Source: Photobacterium profundum SS9 (GTDB taxonomy: Bacteria > Pseudomonadota > Gammaproteobacteria > Enterobacterales > Vibrionaceae). From it: 64,000 bases of DNA. Under the pieces are notes generated by a model. The model was not told where the DNA came from and made no database searches. It saw only the letters and a list, made by a program, of their open reading frames with translations. The stretch is taken from the NCBI RefSeq assembly GCF_000196255.1, contig NC_006370.1, positions 3,956,550 to 4,020,549 on the forward strand, given 5' to 3'. Made by a program: the position numbers and the translations under genes. Of this stretch, positions 1 to 8,551 are shown piece by piece. The number at the start of each line of letters is the position of its first letter. Position 1 is the stretch's first letter.

Positions 1-99
1 GCTTTTGCGTGCTTCAACATCAACCTGTGTTGTTGATTTCTCGCGGAACACTGCAGGGCCTTCTGATCCTACACCGCGACTTCTTTTTTTACGGGTCAT
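1..99 (-). CDS. yihI: YihI, activator of the Der GTPase (N-terminal part; runs off the window)
   Basis: The first 33 codons, read leftward from an ATG at 99, begin MTRKKRSRG and continue with a basic, low-complexity stretch. This is the usual N-terminus of YihI, which stimulates the GTPase Der (EngA) and so modulates 50S ribosome assembly. A good ribosome site (GAGGAAG) lies upstream of the ATG. The ATG overlaps the stop of a preceding small reading frame as TAATG, which suggests translational coupling. The neighbourhood engB/csrC/yihI is the one seen in E. coli. The C-terminal part is outside the window, so the call rests on the N-terminus and synteny. Confidence 0.72.
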   Translation of the reverse strand, partial: MTRKKRSRGVGSEGPAVFREKSTTQVDVEARKS

Positions 100-269
100 T
101 ACTGGGTCTTCCTCAGCAAAATCACATCATTACCAACAAAATTAACTTCCGAGCCATTACTGTTTACTAAAGAATAAACGGTATTTTGGCTAAAAAAGCG
201 CATCTGTGTTGGATCGTATTTGTAATGCTATTGCGCAAAGGCATCTGCATCTATTGCCAGCTTAGTCAT
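99..269 (-). pseudogene. Small reading frame just upstream of yihI with one in-frame TAG
   Basis: Read leftward from ATG 269, a 57-codon frame is open except for a TAG at codon 14. Before the stop it reads MTKLAIDADAFAQ; after it, HYKYDPTQMRFFSQ and onward to a C-terminus LLRKTQ. Residue composition looks like protein throughout. Its TAA overlaps the yihI ATG (TAATG), as expected for a coupled gene. An internal ATG at codon 23 could still start a 34-residue product. I do not recognise the family. It could be a decayed small gene, a gene with a sequencing error at the TAG, or chance. Confidence 0.4.
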
Positions 270-693
270 TCATTCTAGCTTTCTGCTAGTGTGTATTATG
301 CTAAGCAGCGGCCCCCACTCCTTTGCAGGCGTATAAAATGTTCAATCGCTTCCGTACCAATAGTAAAGCTTCATGCCTTACTAATACTTTAGGTTCATGA
401 GCAAAATATGAGTCATATATCGCCACATTATACCCTATATCGACCAACATTATGGAGAATGTAAGATCGAGGGCATAACCGAATACCAATCTATCGGCTT
501 CTGGCTTTATCAGTACGTCGAAAAAGAAACACGACGTGCTAATAACAATAAGAATAGCCGTCATTGTTTAGACAGTTTCATGTTGATTATAAATGATTTT
601 TAATTTCACTGACCGAGAGGTCATTGCATAGCAGAAATGTCTGCATTGCTTAGCCATCGAAAAATGAAGGCGAAACATAACAGAAAGCTAATA
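270..693. other. Intergenic stretch with no gene I can support
   Basis: This stretch lies between the small frame upstream of yihI and the terminator of the CsrB/C RNA. One leftward frame of 87 codons (301-564) is open, but its ATG has no ribosome site, it matches no family I know, and it ends without any link to the next gene. I see no convincing promoter, terminator or RNA gene here. Confidence 0.4.
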
Positions 694-724
694 AAGAAAA
701 AAGCGACAGGTATAAACCTGTCGC
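694..724 (-). terminator. Intrinsic terminator of the CsrB/C RNA
   Basis: An eight-base perfect stem (GCGACAGG / CCTGTCGC, 703-710 and 717-724) with a six-base loop is followed in the leftward direction by a run of T. Confidence 0.9.
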
Positions 725-1165
725 TCTATAAGGTTGCCATAATATGGCTAAATCCTGTCTAGTCTGCCCATAACCAGCTATAAAAATCTGGTTAGACAAT
801 AATCCGTTTGTTATTTGTGCTTTCCTTGCAAGACGTTGTTGTTCTTCATCATCCTGATGAATTTTCGTCTTCCTTGCTACAATCCATGTTAAAACAGTTC
901 GTCCTGAACTGGCTATCCATTAAGCGCGTTATCTTCCTGATAACCAATGTCACCATCCATGTGGGCACACAATCCTTCATGCACCTATTTTCTGTTGTGT
1001 ATCAACCGAAATCTTTTCCGTAAGTGTCAACCATGACAATCCTACGCACCTTGCGAACTACCCGGCTTCCTCGCCAGACATCCTGTGTATCCTTCGAGCA
1101 TCATGCTCATGCCATCTTGGCGCTTCCCAATCCTTCGCCGTATTCCCTGTCGACAAGGCATACTT
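697..1165 (-). ncRNA. csrC: CsrB/CsrC family regulatory RNA (CsrA antagonist)
   Basis: Read leftward, about 400 bases contain 19 GGA motifs by hand count (as TCC on the plus strand at 753, 803, 823, 852, 871, 883, 902, 916, 935, 956, 973, 1017, 1040, 1068, 1081, 1090, 1125, 1131 and 1144). Many occur as AGGA, CAGGA or AAGGA. The run ends in a strong intrinsic terminator at 703-724. This is the signature of RNAs that sequester the translational regulator CsrA/RsmA. In E. coli csrC lies between yihA (engB) and yihI, and here the RNA also lies between those genes, so I use the csrC name. The 3' end is well fixed. The 5' end is not: a possible promoter (TTGAAT, 16 bases, TAAAGT) would start it near 1160, and an alternative near 1200. 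No convincing protein frame exists on either strand. Confidence 0.88.
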
Positions 1166-1430
1166 TACGCCCATTCAGGATTCATTCAACAAGGCAGCTC
1201 TTAGCATTTTTTTGTAATATTATTTCAATAGAACTAACTGCCTGATATTTTTGAAATAATCATTCAAACCTGCCGTCTTTATCATCTAGATGGGCTATCA
1301 CGAATAGCGGATCTCGCACACGCCTCTCAGTGTTCTATGATTTAAGCACTAAAAACAGTGAATATTCGTTACTAACTTGCAGTTTCTGCATATGCAGTCT
1401 ACACACTTACATTTATAAAGAGGATATAAA
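1166..1430. promoter_or_regulatory. Upstream region of the CsrB/C RNA
   Basis: This stretch separates the RNA from the cytochrome c4 terminator and should hold the RNA's promoter and activator sites. Near 1405 there is a TGTAAG sequence on the minus strand, which is one half of the TGTAAG-N6-CTTACA box bound by GacA/UvrY/VarA regulators; the second half is not conserved. The sequence is AT-rich around 1205-1265. No protein frame looks real. Confidence 0.4.
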
Positions 1431-1431
1431 G

Positions 1432-1456
1432 AAAAAGGCAGCCTAAGCTGCCTTTT
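1432..1456 (-). terminator. Terminator of the cytochrome c4 gene
   Basis: Stem GGCAGC / GCTGCC (1437-1442 and 1447-1452) with a four-base loop. A T-rich tract (TTTTTC) follows in the leftward direction, 32 bases after the cytochrome stop codon. Confidence 0.85.
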
Positions 1457-1483
1457 CATTGACCAATACTGGAATACGAGTAC

Positions 1484-2101
1484 TTAGTGTAAACCACCAA
1501 CATATTGAGATAATGAGGTGATTTCGTCATCTGATAGTTTTGCCGCGACTAATTGCATCATTGAGTTCATGTCGTTGTTACGCTGAGCAGAGCGGAACTT
1601 CTCAAGTTGTAACTTAATGTACTCAGCATTCTGACCAGAGATTTTAGGGAATCCTGATAAGCTAGTACCGTTACCTCGAGGACCATGACAAGCAGTACAT
1701 GAAGCAATACCGCGTTCGGCATCACCCACATTATACAACTGCTTACCCACTTCAATTGAAGATTCTGGGGTAACATTTTCAGAGATAGGTAATGAAGAGA
1801 AATAAGCAGCAAGGTCAGACATATCTTCTTCAGACAATGCCATTACCATGCCTCCCATAACAGGATCATTACGTCCTTGTGTGCCACCAGTGGTCATTGC
1901 TAACTTAAAATCTTTAAGTTGTTTTTCAATATAACCAGGGTGTTGTCCTGCAATTTTAGGATATTGCGCCATAATGCTATTACCATCGGCGCCGTGGCAA
2001 GCTGCGCATGTTGCAGCTTTTGCTTTTCCAGCTTCTGCGTCCCCTTGAGCCCAGACTGAGCAACTGGCAAGAAGAGCCAATATAAGTACTAATTTCTTCA
2101 T
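1484..2101 (-). CDS. Cytochrome c4, dihaem periplasmic electron carrier
   Basis: A 205-residue protein with a cleavable signal peptide (MKKLVLILALLASCSVWA) followed by two homologous class I c-type domains. Haem motifs are CAACH at residues 32-36 and CTACH in the second half, and each half has a later Met available as sixth haem ligand. Cytochrome c4 passes electrons in the periplasm, mainly to terminal oxidases. The frame is open 27 codons further upstream, but the signal peptide and spacing support ATG 2101. It is divergent from engB, with 158 bases between the starts. The same neighbour is usual in Vibrio. Domain order and length (about 20 kDa) are typical. Confidence 0.93.
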   Translation of the reverse strand: MKKLVLILALLASCSVWAQGDAEAGKAKAATCAACHGADGNSIMAQYPKIAGQHPGYIEKQLKDFKLAMTTGGTQGRNDPVMGGMVMALSEEDMSDLAAYFSSLPISENVTPESSIEVGKQLYNVGDAERGIASCTACHGPRGNGTSLSGFPKISGQNAEYIKLQLEKFRSAQRNNDMNSMMQLVAAKLSDDEITSLSQYVGGLH

Positions 2102-2259
2102 GACATTCCGTTTATAATTATAGAGCTTCCAGTACCACAAGTAATGCTCAGTTACATGGTATACAATGCGACCACAAACCAAGCACGGTTTTGGTACATT
2201 TTACACAATTTTACATAAAAGTAATCAGTCTACTACATGAAGACTTGACGGAGTTAACA

Positions 2260-2946
2260 GTGAATCAACCTCTCAACTACAGAAATACCGGATTCATCAC
2301 AAGTGCACCTGATATTCGTCACTTGCCACAAGACACAGGCGTTGAGATCGCATTTGCTGGCCGCTCCAATGCAGGTAAGTCAAGTGCACTTAACCGCATT
2401 ACAGATCAAAAAGGTCTAGCGCGTACCTCTAAAACACCAGGTCGTACACAATTAATTAACATGTTCGAAGTGACTCAAGGTTGTAACCTAATCGATTTAC
2501 CAGGTTATGGTTTTGCTCAAGTGCCACTAGAACTGAAGATTAAATGGCAGAAAGCGTTAGGTGAATACCTACAAAAACGTGAGTGCCTAAAAGGCTTGGT
2601 GGTATTAATGGATATCCGCCACCCAATGAAAGATCTCGACCAGCAAATGATTTTCTGGGCGATCGAAAGCCGCCTTCCAGTATTGGTGCTCTTAACAAAA
2701 GCCGACAAAATGAAAAGCGGCGCACGTAAAGCACAATTACTAAAAGTACGTGAGTCATCAAAGTCTTTTGGTGGTGATGTACAAATTGAACTGTTTTCTT
2801 CATTGAAGGGCATTGGGCTTGATCAAGTTCGTCGCAAGCTAGATACATGGTTTGGACCAGAACTAGAGCGCCAACTAATGCTTGCCGCTGCTGAAAATGG
2901 TGAGACATACACCGGTGAATCGTTATCAGACAAAAGCGATGATTAA
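2260..2946 (+). CDS. engB: EngB (YihA), essential ribosome-biogenesis GTPase
   Basis: A 228-residue TrmE-Era-EngA-EngB-Septin GTPase needed for 50S subunit assembly. Visible motifs are the P loop [15 protein letters not shown] (G3) and TKAD (G4), and the protein begins [11 protein letters not shown] as EngB proteins do. I chose the GTG at 2260 because GGAG lies six bases upstream and because upstream in-frame codons (from 2191) are not conserved in character. The C-terminus has a short acidic tail beyond the usual 210 residues. It is monocistronic between divergent cytochrome c4 and the small-RNA region. Confidence 0.95.
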   Translation: MNQPLNYRNTGFITSAPDIRHLPQDTGVEIAFAGRSNAGKSSALNRITDQKGLARTSKTPGRTQLINMFEVTQGCNLIDLPGYGFAQVPLELKIKWQKALGEYLQKRECLKGLVVLMDIRHPMKDLDQQMIFWAIESRLPVLVLLTKADKMKSGARKAQLLKVRESSKSFGGDVQIELFSSLKGIGLDQVRRKLDTWFGPELERQLMLAAAENGETYTGESLSDKSDD

Positions 2947-3298
2947 TCGAGTAAATATCACTCGTTAATAGAGCACGACGTCTGTTTATGGCTCTAAGGA
3001 AAGGGCCATAAAAATTCCCCACCTTTTGGTGGGGCAACGGGAGAGAAATAGGAGCTTTTTTATATTTATCCAGAAAGCATCAATGATTTCCTAACTCAAC
3101 GCAAGTTCTTTATCCACATTTTGTGCGTTTTTTCACCACTGATATAAACGTAATAACTGACACCAGTAACGTCCTTTCCCCGTATTCTCTCTATATTATA
3201 GACTTCACTCAATCATTATTCTTAATAAGAACTAAGTATAGTTAATATCACGTATACGTATTTATTTCGGAATTTAATTACAACACGAACAAACAGGC
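2947..3298. other. Non-coding stretch downstream of engB
   Basis: The stretch is AT-rich and has no plausible protein frame. Its one clear element is the CCCCACC / GGTGGGG hairpin near 3020. I see nothing else I can name. Confidence 0.5.
3008..3036 (-). terminator. Stable hairpin, terminator-like on the minus strand
   Basis: A seven-base GC-rich stem (CCCCACC / GGTGGGG) with a TTTT loop at about 3018-3035. Read leftward it is followed by AATTTTTA; read rightward there is no T run. It may end minus-strand transcripts, or act as a 3' end structure for engB. Its partner transcript is not identified. Confidence 0.5.
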
Positions 3299-3397
3299 AA
3301 AAAAAAACCACCCTCAATAAAAAGGATGGTTATTTCATGAATGTACAAGTTCATTGGCATAACGCCCGTAAACAATAACAAATATGAACAAGAAGCT
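3299..3397 (-). ncRNA. Candidate small RNA downstream of spf
   Basis: Read leftward there is a perfect -10 (TATAAT, plus-strand 3404-3409) with an acceptable TTTAAA 16 bases upstream. About 99 bases later comes an intrinsic terminator, AACCATCC / GGGTGGTT with one G-U pair, followed by a run of nine T (3299-3307). No reading frame of note lies between them. The position, about 280 bases downstream of Spot 42 on the same strand, recalls VSsrna24, a small RNA described from memory as about 350 bases downstream of spf in Aliivibrio salmonicida. Homology of sequence was not tested; promoter and terminator are seen, the identity is inferred. Confidence 0.6.
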
Positions 3398-3680
3398 GTG
3401 CTCATTATACCTGCTCTAAACCTTTTTTAAAGTAATTACTCTAAAATAGATATGTAACAATTTGTCGAAATAAAAACCATTTTTATTCTTCCCATCTAAT
3501 GCATTAATTTAAAAAACAATTTTAACAATTAGAGCAAATAACAACTCATTTTTAATCATTCGATTATTTTTAGTACAGATGCTAAATACAGAAAAAGAAA
3601 CAACAGCCAGAAGAATAGTAGTGGTGAGGATATTTAAAAAGATGAGAAACAAGGTATGGGGGTTATAGTAGCTTAGAGAG

Positions 3681-3781
3681 AAAAAACGCCCTGGTCAATC
3701 GACCAGGGCGGCTGATCAGCCAAATCCAATAACGTGAAACAAAAGGTCTGAAAGATAGAACATCTTACCTCTGTACCCTAC
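3681..3781 (-). ncRNA. spf: Spot 42 regulatory RNA
   Basis: The leftward sequence starting at 3781 opens GTAGGGTACAGAGGTAAGAT and keeps the rest of the E. coli Spot 42 body, including the TTCAGACC and GGATTTGGCTGA segments. It ends in the CGCCCTGGTC / GACCAGGGCG terminator plus a T run. At about 101 bases it is slightly shorter than the 109-base E. coli RNA, because the region before the terminator stem is reduced. Spot 42 is an Hfq-dependent RNA that represses catabolic mRNAs when glucose is present and is repressed by cAMP-CRP. It sits downstream of polA, its conserved site. Confidence 0.97.
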
Positions 3782-3894
3782 GTCATTAACTGTATATCAA
3801 TTGAGCAGATAAGAAAAGTGAAAGTTGTAGTTTTTTTTCATAAACTGGTAACTAAATTTTAATAATGATTTTTAATTACGATTAATTAATCATT

Positions 3895-3921
3895 AAAAAA
3901 AAAGCCAGCACTAGGCTGACT
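3895..3921 (-). terminator. Terminator of polA
   Basis: Hairpin AGTCAGC / GCTGGCT (with G-U pairing) at 3903-3921 followed leftward by nine T residues, 38 bases after the polA stop. Confidence 0.8.
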
Positions 3922-3958
3922 CTCATTTTTATATCATGATTAAAAGGGATTAAAAACG

Positions 3959-6727
3959 CTAGTGCGCCTCATCCCAGTTGTCACCAGACCCAGTATCTGC
4001 AATCAGAGGTACATCTAATTCAGCCGCTAGTTCCATTAAGCGACGTACATCAGCAGAGACAGCGTCCAACTCAGATTCTTGTACTTCAAAGACAAGTTCG
4101 TCATGTACTTGCATTAATAGACGAACACGCCCTGTTTCTTGTTGTTCAACCCACTCATCAACCAATACCATCGCACGTTTAATAATATCAGCAGCGGTTC
4201 CTTGCATCGGCGCATTGATTGCTGCACGTTCTGCAGCTTTACGACGTATACCATTACGAGATTTAATATCAGGTAAGTACAAACGTCGTCCAAACAAGGT
4301 TTCAACATACCCTTGCTCACTCGCATGAATTCGGGTGCTTTCCATATATTCCAACACGCCAGGGTAACGTTCAAAATACACATTCATATAGTCTTGTGCT
4401 TCATTACGTCCCATATCCAATTGCTTAGCAAGACCAAACGCACTCATGCCATAAATCAAACCAAAGTTAATCGCTTTAGCACGACGACGTTGTTCAGTGG
4501 TAACTGATTCAATCGGTAAGCCTAGGATTTCTGCTGCGGTTGCTGCGTGAATATCTTTGCCTTGTTTAAAGGCTTCTAATAACGCTTTATCACCCGATAA
4601 ATGCGCCATAATTCGTAACTCGATTTGCGAGTAATCGACAGCAAGGATCTTATAGCCTGTAGGGGCAATAAATGCCTGGCGAATACGACGCCCTTCAGCA
4701 TTACGGACCGGAATATTCTGTAAGTTAGGATCGCTAGAAGATAAACGTCCCGTTGCGGTTACCGCTTGATGGTATGAAGTATGTACTCGCCCAGTCGACG
4801 GATTCACCATCTTAGGTAACTTATCAGTATAGGTGGATTTCAGCTTAGCTAAACCACGGTATTCTAAAAGTATCTTCGGTAATGGGTAATCTAACGCCAG
4901 TTCTTGAAGTACTTCTTCATTAGTCGAAGGCGCACCAGACGGGGTCTTTTTCAAAATGGGTAAACCCATCTTTTCAAACAAGATAGCTTGCAGCTGCTTC
5001 GGCGAACTTAAGTTAAACTCTTGTTCTGCAATCTCGTACGCTTTGGTTTCTAATTCATCAAGGCGCGCAGCAATTTCTGTCGATTGGGCACTCAATAGCA
5101 TGCTATCAATTAATACACCAGTACGCTCAATACGAGATAGTACGGGCACCAACGGCATTTCAATATCTTCAAATACAGACTTTAGCTGCTCATCAGATTC
5201 AACTTTTTCGTTCAATAAATTATGTAAGCGCAGCGTAATATCAGCATCTTCAGCGGCATAAGGCCCAGCAACATCCAAATCAATTTGATTAAACGTTAAT
5301 TGCTTTTTACCTTTACCGGCAACTTCTTCAAAACTGATATTTTTATGTTCTAGGTAACGTAGTGCTAGGCTATCCATATCATGGCGGCCAACCACACTAT
5401 TGAACACGTATGACTCAAGCATGGTGTCATATTTGATACCCTGCATATTAATGTCGTAACGTGCCAAGATGCTCATATCAAATTTTAGGTTTTGACCGAC
5501 TTTATTTTGAGCGGGATCTTCAAGTAGCGGTTTTAGTTGAGCAAGTACCCAATCACGATCAAGCTGTTCAGGCGCATCAAGATAATCATGCGCAACGGGA
5601 ACATACGCCGCTTTCCCTTCTTCGACAGCAAATGATACACCGACTAAGTTAGCCGTCATGTAATCAAGGCTGTCAGTTTCTGTATCAAAAGCAACAACGT
5701 CTGCTGCAGTTAACGTATCGAGCCACGTTTTAAAGCTTACTTCATCGAGAATAGTTTCGTAACCGCTACGATCAATCGTCGGTGCGACCACTTTCTTTTC
5801 TACAGGCTCTGACGCTTTCTCGTCAGCCACGATTTTACCGTCGCTACCGTCTAGCATTTCAGATAACCAACGACGGAACTGTAATTTACCAAATAAACTG
5901 GTTAATTCATCAGTGTCAGGTTCAGTCTTCAACAGTTCATGCGGTGCACTGTCTAGCTCTACATCCAATTTGATGGTTGCAAGCTCATACGACATATAAG
6001 CCGCTTCTTTATTATCAGCCAGCTTTTTAGGCATCGTTTTAGAACCACGAAAGCCAAGAGCAGGAATAGCGTCTAAATTGTCATAAATAGCATCAAGACC
6101 ACCAACCCCCGTTAACAATGCTTTTGCTGTTTTTTCTCCGACCCCCGGCACTCCAGGAATATTATCAACTTTATCCCCCATCAGGGCGAGATAATCAATA
6201 ATCAACTCAGGGCCGATCCCAAACTTCTCTACGACCCCAGCAGGCCCCATTACCACATCAGTCATGGTATTGATCAGCGTGACATTTTCATCAACCAGCT
6301 GTGCCATATCTTTATCACCAGTACTAATCAGTACTGGCATACCCGCTTTTGATGCCTGCGTTGCCAATGTTCCGATCACATCATCCGCTTCAACGCCTGA
6401 AATCGCGATCAACGGTAAACCCATCGCTTTGATCACAGCATGTAATGGCTCAATCTGACCTCGAAGATCATCAGGCATAGGCGGACGATTTGCCTTATAT
6501 TCCGGATAAATATCATCTCGGAATGTTTTGCCTTTAGCATCGAAGATCACTGCAATATGTTCAGTCGAAAATTGACGTAATAAACTGCGTAGCATATTCA
6601 CCACACCATATACTGCGCCTGTTGGTTCACCATCTGAATTAGTGAAATTAGGTGCGGCATGATAAGCGCGATAAAGATAAGACGATCCATCAATCAGGAT
6701 GAGTGGATTTTCTGGGATAGTTGCCAT
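3959..6727 (-). CDS. polA: DNA polymerase I
   Basis: A 922-residue polymerase (928 in E. coli) with all three activities. The N-terminal 5'-3' nuclease covers roughly residues 1-290. The 3'-5' exonuclease (about 330-515) has an intact DTETDSL motif. The polymerase domain has motif A (DYSQIELR), motif B ([14 protein letters not shown]) and motif C (VHDELVF). It fills gaps and removes RNA primers during replication and repair. I chose ATG 6727 ([17 protein letters not shown]), which matches the family start; 15 codons further upstream are open but unlike the family. It is followed by its own terminator and then spf. Confidence 0.97.
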   Translation of the reverse strand: MATIPENPLILIDGSSYLYRAYHAAPNFTNSDGEPTGAVYGVVNMLRSLLRQFSTEHIAVIFDAKGKTFRDDIYPEYKANRPPMPDDLRGQIEPLHAVIKAMGLPLIAISGVEADDVIGTLATQASKAGMPVLISTGDKDMAQLVDENVTLINTMTDVVMGPAGVVEKFGIGPELIIDYLALMGDKVDNIPGVPGVGEKTAKALLTGVGGLDAIYDNLDAIPALGFRGSKTMPKKLADNKEAAYMSYELATIKLDVELDSAPHELLKTEPDTDELTSLFGKLQFRRWLSEMLDGSDGKIVADEKASEPVEKKVVAPTIDRSGYETILDEVSFKTWLDTLTAADVVAFDTETDSLDYMTANLVGVSFAVEEGKAAYVPVAHDYLDAPEQLDRDWVLAQLKPLLEDPAQNKVGQNLKFDMSILARYDINMQGIKYDTMLESYVFNSVVGRHDMDSLALRYLEHKNISFEEVAGKGKKQLTFNQIDLDVAGPYAAEDADITLRLHNLLNEKVESDEQLKSVFEDIEMPLVPVLSRIERTGVLIDSMLLSAQSTEIAARLDELETKAYEIAEQEFNLSSPKQLQAILFEKMGLPILKKTPSGAPSTNEEVLQELALDYPLPKILLEYRGLAKLKSTYTDKLPKMVNPSTGRVHTSYHQAVTATGRLSSSDPNLQNIPVRNAEGRRIRQAFIAPTGYKILAVDYSQIELRIMAHLSGDKALLEAFKQGKDIHAATAAEILGLPIESVTTEQRRRAKAINFGLIYGMSAFGLAKQLDMGRNEAQDYMNVYFERYPGVLEYMESTRIHASEQGYVETLFGRRLYLPDIKSRNGIRRKAAERAAINAPMQGTAADIIKRAMVLVDEWVEQQETGRVRLLMQVHDELVFEVQESELDAVSADVRRLMELAAELDVPLIADTGSGDNWDEAH

Positions 6728-7113
6728 AGAGATATTCTTATATCCGGGAGATGAAAGATTAAAAAGTGCCACATCGCACAGATTTTGGCATGCTCAACAC
6801 TGAAAAATCAAAAACTGTGGTGTAAGACACTAGAATGCCATGAGAGACGACAAGTGTTAACTGATGTTTTCCACTTACACACCACAATCTGTGGATAACT
6901 TTGTTAGTATCTAATTTTACAAATCTGATCAATCTTTTTTAACAATCCAAACAACGCCACAAAAACACATAAAATCAACAAGTTAACATCAATTGCAAAA
7001 AACGATCCCAGATCTTAAAATGATCATTAATTGTGGAAAAAGTTAACAGAACGCTCGAAAATAACCATATGCTAAAGTAAAAACAGTCTATTTTGTCTAG
7101 GAAGGAAGCCAAA
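6728..7113. promoter_or_regulatory. polA-elbB divergent region with two DnaA boxes and clustered GATC sites
   Basis: The gap between divergent polA and elbB is AT-rich. It contains TGTGGATAA (6890-6898), a perfect DnaA box on the reverse strand, and TGTGGAAAA (7032-7040), which also fits the TTWTNCACA consensus. Four GATC sites lie between them within 99 bases (6927, 7004, 7011 and 7022), one followed by a T-rich stretch. Presumably this holds both promoters. DnaA control of polA or elbB is an inference; see the matching finding. Confidence 0.5.
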
Positions 7114-7764
7114 ATGAAGAAAATTGCAGTTATTTTAAGCGGCTCTGGCGTATTTGATGGCGCTGAAATACATGAAACCGTTTTAGCCTTGTTGGCAATT
7201 GAGCAAGAAGGGGCGAGTTGGCATTGTTTTGCCCCCAATATTGATCAATACCATGTGATTAACCACCTAACAGGTGAAGAAACAACAGAAACACGTAATG
7301 TGTTGATCGAAGCTGCCCGTATTGCTCGCGGTAACATTGAAGACCTCGTGAACCTAAAGCCTATTGAGTATGATGCGCTATTGATCCCTGGTGGCTTTGG
7401 AGCGGCAAAAAACTTGTCCAATTTTGCTATCAAAGGGGCTAAGTGCGAGATCAACCCTGATGTTAAAAAAGCTTGCCAAGCTTTTGCCCAAGAAGAAAAA
7501 CCTGCGGCGTATTTATGTATCGCACCAACCATGATCCCGGCGATCTATGGGCCAGGAGCAAAAGGAACAATTGGAACCGATCCTGAAACCGCCAAAGCAT
7601 TTAATGCGATGGGTGGTGAGCATATTGATTGCCCTGTGGATGATTTTGTATTAGATCAAAAGCGCCGTCTACTGACAACACCAGCTTACATGTTGGCGGG
7701 AAGTATTTCTGAGGCTGCAAGTGGGATCAATAAGCTGGTTAAGCATTTAGTACAGCTGGCTTAA
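7114..7764 (+). CDS. elbB: ElbB (glyoxalase III-like DJ-1/PfpI family protein)
   Basis: A 216-residue protein of the class I glutamine amidotransferase-like (DJ-1/PfpI) superfamily, close in length to E. coli ElbB (217). The N-terminus KKIAVILSGSGVFDG and the nucleophile region YLCIAPTMIPA, with its Cys at the elbow, are family hallmarks. Glyoxalase activity has been reported for this group and a link to isoprenoid synthesis proposed. The start at 7114 has a strong GGAAGGAAG site; seven upstream codons are in frame but precede that site. It stands alone, divergent from polA and convergent with ryhB. Confidence 0.9.
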   Translation: MKKIAVILSGSGVFDGAEIHETVLALLAIEQEGASWHCFAPNIDQYHVINHLTGEETTETRNVLIEAARIARGNIEDLVNLKPIEYDALLIPGGFGAAKNLSNFAIKGAKCEINPDVKKACQAFAQEEKPAAYLCIAPTMIPAIYGPGAKGTIGTDPETAKAFNAMGGEHIDCPVDDFVLDQKRRLLTTPAYMLAGSISEAASGINKLVKHLVQLA

Positions 7765-7773
7765 CGCCAGAAA

Positions 7774-7971
7774 AGAAAAAGCGACGCTACCTTTTCTCTT
7801 AAAGTTAAGAAAGCCTGATAATCAGGAGGTAGTCGCCGCTCAGCAGAAGTGTTGCATGTTTTTAGCCCTACACTAAAAACACTCAACCGTCGCCGAAGTA
7901 CACTGGAAGCAATGTGAGCAATGTCGTGCCTTCAACTAAGAGGTTATTTGTTTCCCCTCTCACCTGAGTGC
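7774..7971 (-). ncRNA. ryhB: RyhB, iron-responsive small RNA (long Vibrio-type form)
   Basis: The leftward strand contains the RyhB core GCACGACATTGCTCACATTG followed by CTTCCAGT (around 7904-7931), nearly identical to the pairing region of E. coli RyhB. A Fur box overlaps the -10 just upstream, giving a start near 7971. The 3' part folds as a long stem (GCGACTACC with GGTAGCGTCGC) that encloses two smaller hairpins, CCTGATTATCAGG and a CTTTCTTAA / TTAAGAGAAAAG arm, and is followed by a T-rich run. The length of roughly 200 bases is like V. cholerae RyhB and longer than the 90-base E. coli RNA. With Hfq, RyhB represses iron-protein mRNAs when iron is scarce. Confidence 0.95.
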
Positions 7972-7973
7972 CC

Positions 7974-7993
7974 GCTAATAATAACCATTCTCA
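7974..7993 (-). promoter_or_regulatory. Fur box overlapping the ryhB -10
   Basis: The minus strand reads TGAGAATGGTTATTATTAGC, matching 16 of 20 positions of the classical GATAAT-type Fur consensus by hand comparison. The likely -10 (TATTAT, 7978-7983) lies inside it, so Fur-Fe(II) would block the polymerase. Confidence 0.85.
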
Positions 7994-8025
7994 CTTGAGT
8001 TGCAAGCACTTATTGCGAATTATTT

Positions 8026-8475
8026 TCATTTAGAATATTTTTTATTAGTTAGCAACTTTGAAAAATAGATTCGGTAATCAGCAACCCTGCCTTTTTTTTC
8101 AATATTTTCAATTATATATGCGTTTTTTAGAAGTAACATCAGCATAGACGGAAAGCAATTTCGCGATTTAACTTTAATTTCCTGATAACCCTGCTCAATC
8201 GCCCATGTTTCTTGTGCATCTAACAAGGCTTGAGCAATCCCCATTCGACGACCAGCAGGGGCAACCCCACCCAACCAGCTATAGAAGGTAGAATCAGAGA
8301 AGCGATAACCAATTTTCACTCCAACCAAACTGCCTTCATGCTCTGCAACGAGTATTAAGCTTGCATGCCCAGCAAGACGCTGCATCAAACTGGCTTCTGT
8401 TTCAGGGTGGTCAAACTCACTGATCTGATTCAACACTATTATGGCTTCTGCCAATGAGGCTTGTCGTATACGCAT
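8026..8475 (-). CDS. GNAT-family N-acetyltransferase, substrate unknown
   Basis: A 149-residue single-domain GNAT fold protein. The acetyl-CoA binding segment is visible as WLGGVAPAGRRMGIAQALL (the V-x-P-x-x-R-x-x-G-x-A pattern), preceded by strands LILVAEHEGSLVGVKIGYR. I chose ATG 8475 (MRIRQASLAEA) because AAGGG lies about ten bases upstream; an ATG at 8484 is too close to that site. The stop lies just upstream of the ryhB promoter and the gene begins right after the yhhQ terminator, so it is probably its own unit. I cannot infer the substrate. Confidence 0.75.
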   Translation of the reverse strand: MRIRQASLAEAIIVLNQISEFDHPETEASLMQRLAGHASLILVAEHEGSLVGVKIGYRFSDSTFYSWLGGVAPAGRRMGIAQALLDAQETWAIEQGYQEIKVKSRNCFPSMLMLLLKNAYIIENIEKKGRVADYRIYFSKLLTNKKYSK

Positions 8476-8503
8476 TGAATTCATTCCCTTACTCAGAAAA
8501 ATG

Positions 8504-8530
8504 GTATAAAAAAGCCGACTCAAAGTCGGC
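8504..8530 (-). terminator. Terminator of yhhQ
   Basis: Stem GCCGACT / AGTCGGC at 8514-8530 followed leftward by six T residues, about 20 bases after the yhhQ stop. Confidence 0.88.
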
Positions 8531-8551
8531 TTTTATATTCTATATTATCGG

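Noticed and set aside
301..564. Leftward frame of 87 codons
   Set aside because: No ribosome site, no recognisable family, and a hydrophobic start that fits random AT-rich sequence; kept only as part of the intergenic note.
808..1245. Two adjacent plus-strand frames of 71 and 73 codons
   Set aside because: They lie antisense across the CsrB/C RNA, whose GGA pattern and terminator explain the sequence better.
1395..1420. GacA/UvrY/VarA binding site for the CsrB/C RNA
   Set aside because: Only one half of the palindrome is present, so I list it as a weak half-site rather than a feature.
6890..7040. Replication origin between polA and elbB
   Set aside because: Only two DnaA boxes, no origin-flanking genes such as mnmG or mioC, and polA is not at oriC in related genomes.
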